Below, piece by piece: positions 63,920 to 64,000 of a DNA stretch of 64,000 nt. Below the pieces are notes generated by a model. That model did not search any database and was not told the DNA's origin. It saw only the letters and a list, made by a program, of their open reading frames with translations. The stretch comes from Acidithiobacillus thiooxidans ATCC 19377 (lineage in GTDB: Bacteria; Pseudomonadota; Gammaproteobacteria; Acidithiobacillales; Acidithiobacillaceae), in contig NZ_CP045571.1 in the NCBI RefSeq assembly GCF_009662475.1, positions 1,982,501-2,046,500 of the forward strand, in the 5' to 3' direction. The position numbers were made by a program, and so were the translations under genes. Position 1 is the stretch's first letter. Each line of letters begins with the position of its first letter.

Positions 63920-64000
63920 GCAGGGCGTCTACCGATATTGCGAAAAACTCTTCACGCAACTGAGCTTTCCTCCTTCACAACAGACATCCGCGCAAATACT

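Noticed and set aside
1-64000. CRISPR array
   Set aside because: No regularly spaced short repeats were seen anywhere in the window; the possible Cas1-like fragment stands alone.

Overview
The window looks like chromosome of an acidophilic sulfur oxidiser close to Acidithiobacillus. This is an inference from gene content: an SQR-like flavoprotein with a DUF1641 partner, a TusA/DsrE pair, many periplasmic sulfur and thiol-redox proteins, and a mobilisation region laid out like IncQ/pTF1. No rRNA or other direct species marker is present.

Layout. (1) 1-4365 is chromosomal: a TetR-controlled dienelactone hydrolase/old yellow enzyme operon, a DMT exporter and a conserved hypothetical gene. (2) 4366-4450 is an intact tRNA-Leu(UAG). 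Its 3' part is repeated at 41541-41602 (61 of 62 bases identical), and a tyrosine recombinase gene reads inward right beside it. The 37.15 kb between the two copies is therefore an integrated genomic island. (3) Inside the island come a mobilisation block (mobA relaxase-primase with a nested mobB, plus mobC and a possible oriT), decayed conjugation genes and a heap of broken insertion sequences at about 9-14.6 kb. Next is a bufferin-type RiPP operon: two DUF2282 precursors, a frameshifted DoxX gene, a DUF692/MNIO enzyme, a DUF2063 partner, DsbD and three DsbC/G-like thioredoxin-fold proteins. After an IS1595 element come a DUF302 protein and an ECF sigma/anti-sigma pair. A sulfur block follows (DsrE, TusA, two periplasmic DsrE-like proteins, porin, DUF302, PQQ-type propeller, P460-type cytochrome) with two sigma-54-like promoters. 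The rest of the island holds two HU/IHF-type genes, a GGDEF-EAL regulator broken by an intact IS256 element with a 9-bp target duplication, a chemoreceptor and an IS110 element. (4) 41603-64000 is chromosome again: vapBC, an EmrE-like transporter, gph-rluC, rne, cysS, gltX, a class A PBP, phrB, the SQR-like gene with DUF1641, and a GH15 glucoamylase/SDR/GMC/MFS operon.

How the genes fit together. The island appears to carry two cell-envelope systems. One is a copper- or thiol-handling bufferin system with its own disulfide-reducing machinery. The other is a periplasmic sulfur-processing set that does not match any described pathway as a unit. An ECF sigma pair lies between them. The DsrE/TusA pair links the sulfur set to cytoplasmic sulfur transfer. 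Several genes are broken (doxX, the c-di-GMP regulator, IS copies, tra remnants), so the island is partly decayed. Direct IS256 copies bracket its cargo.
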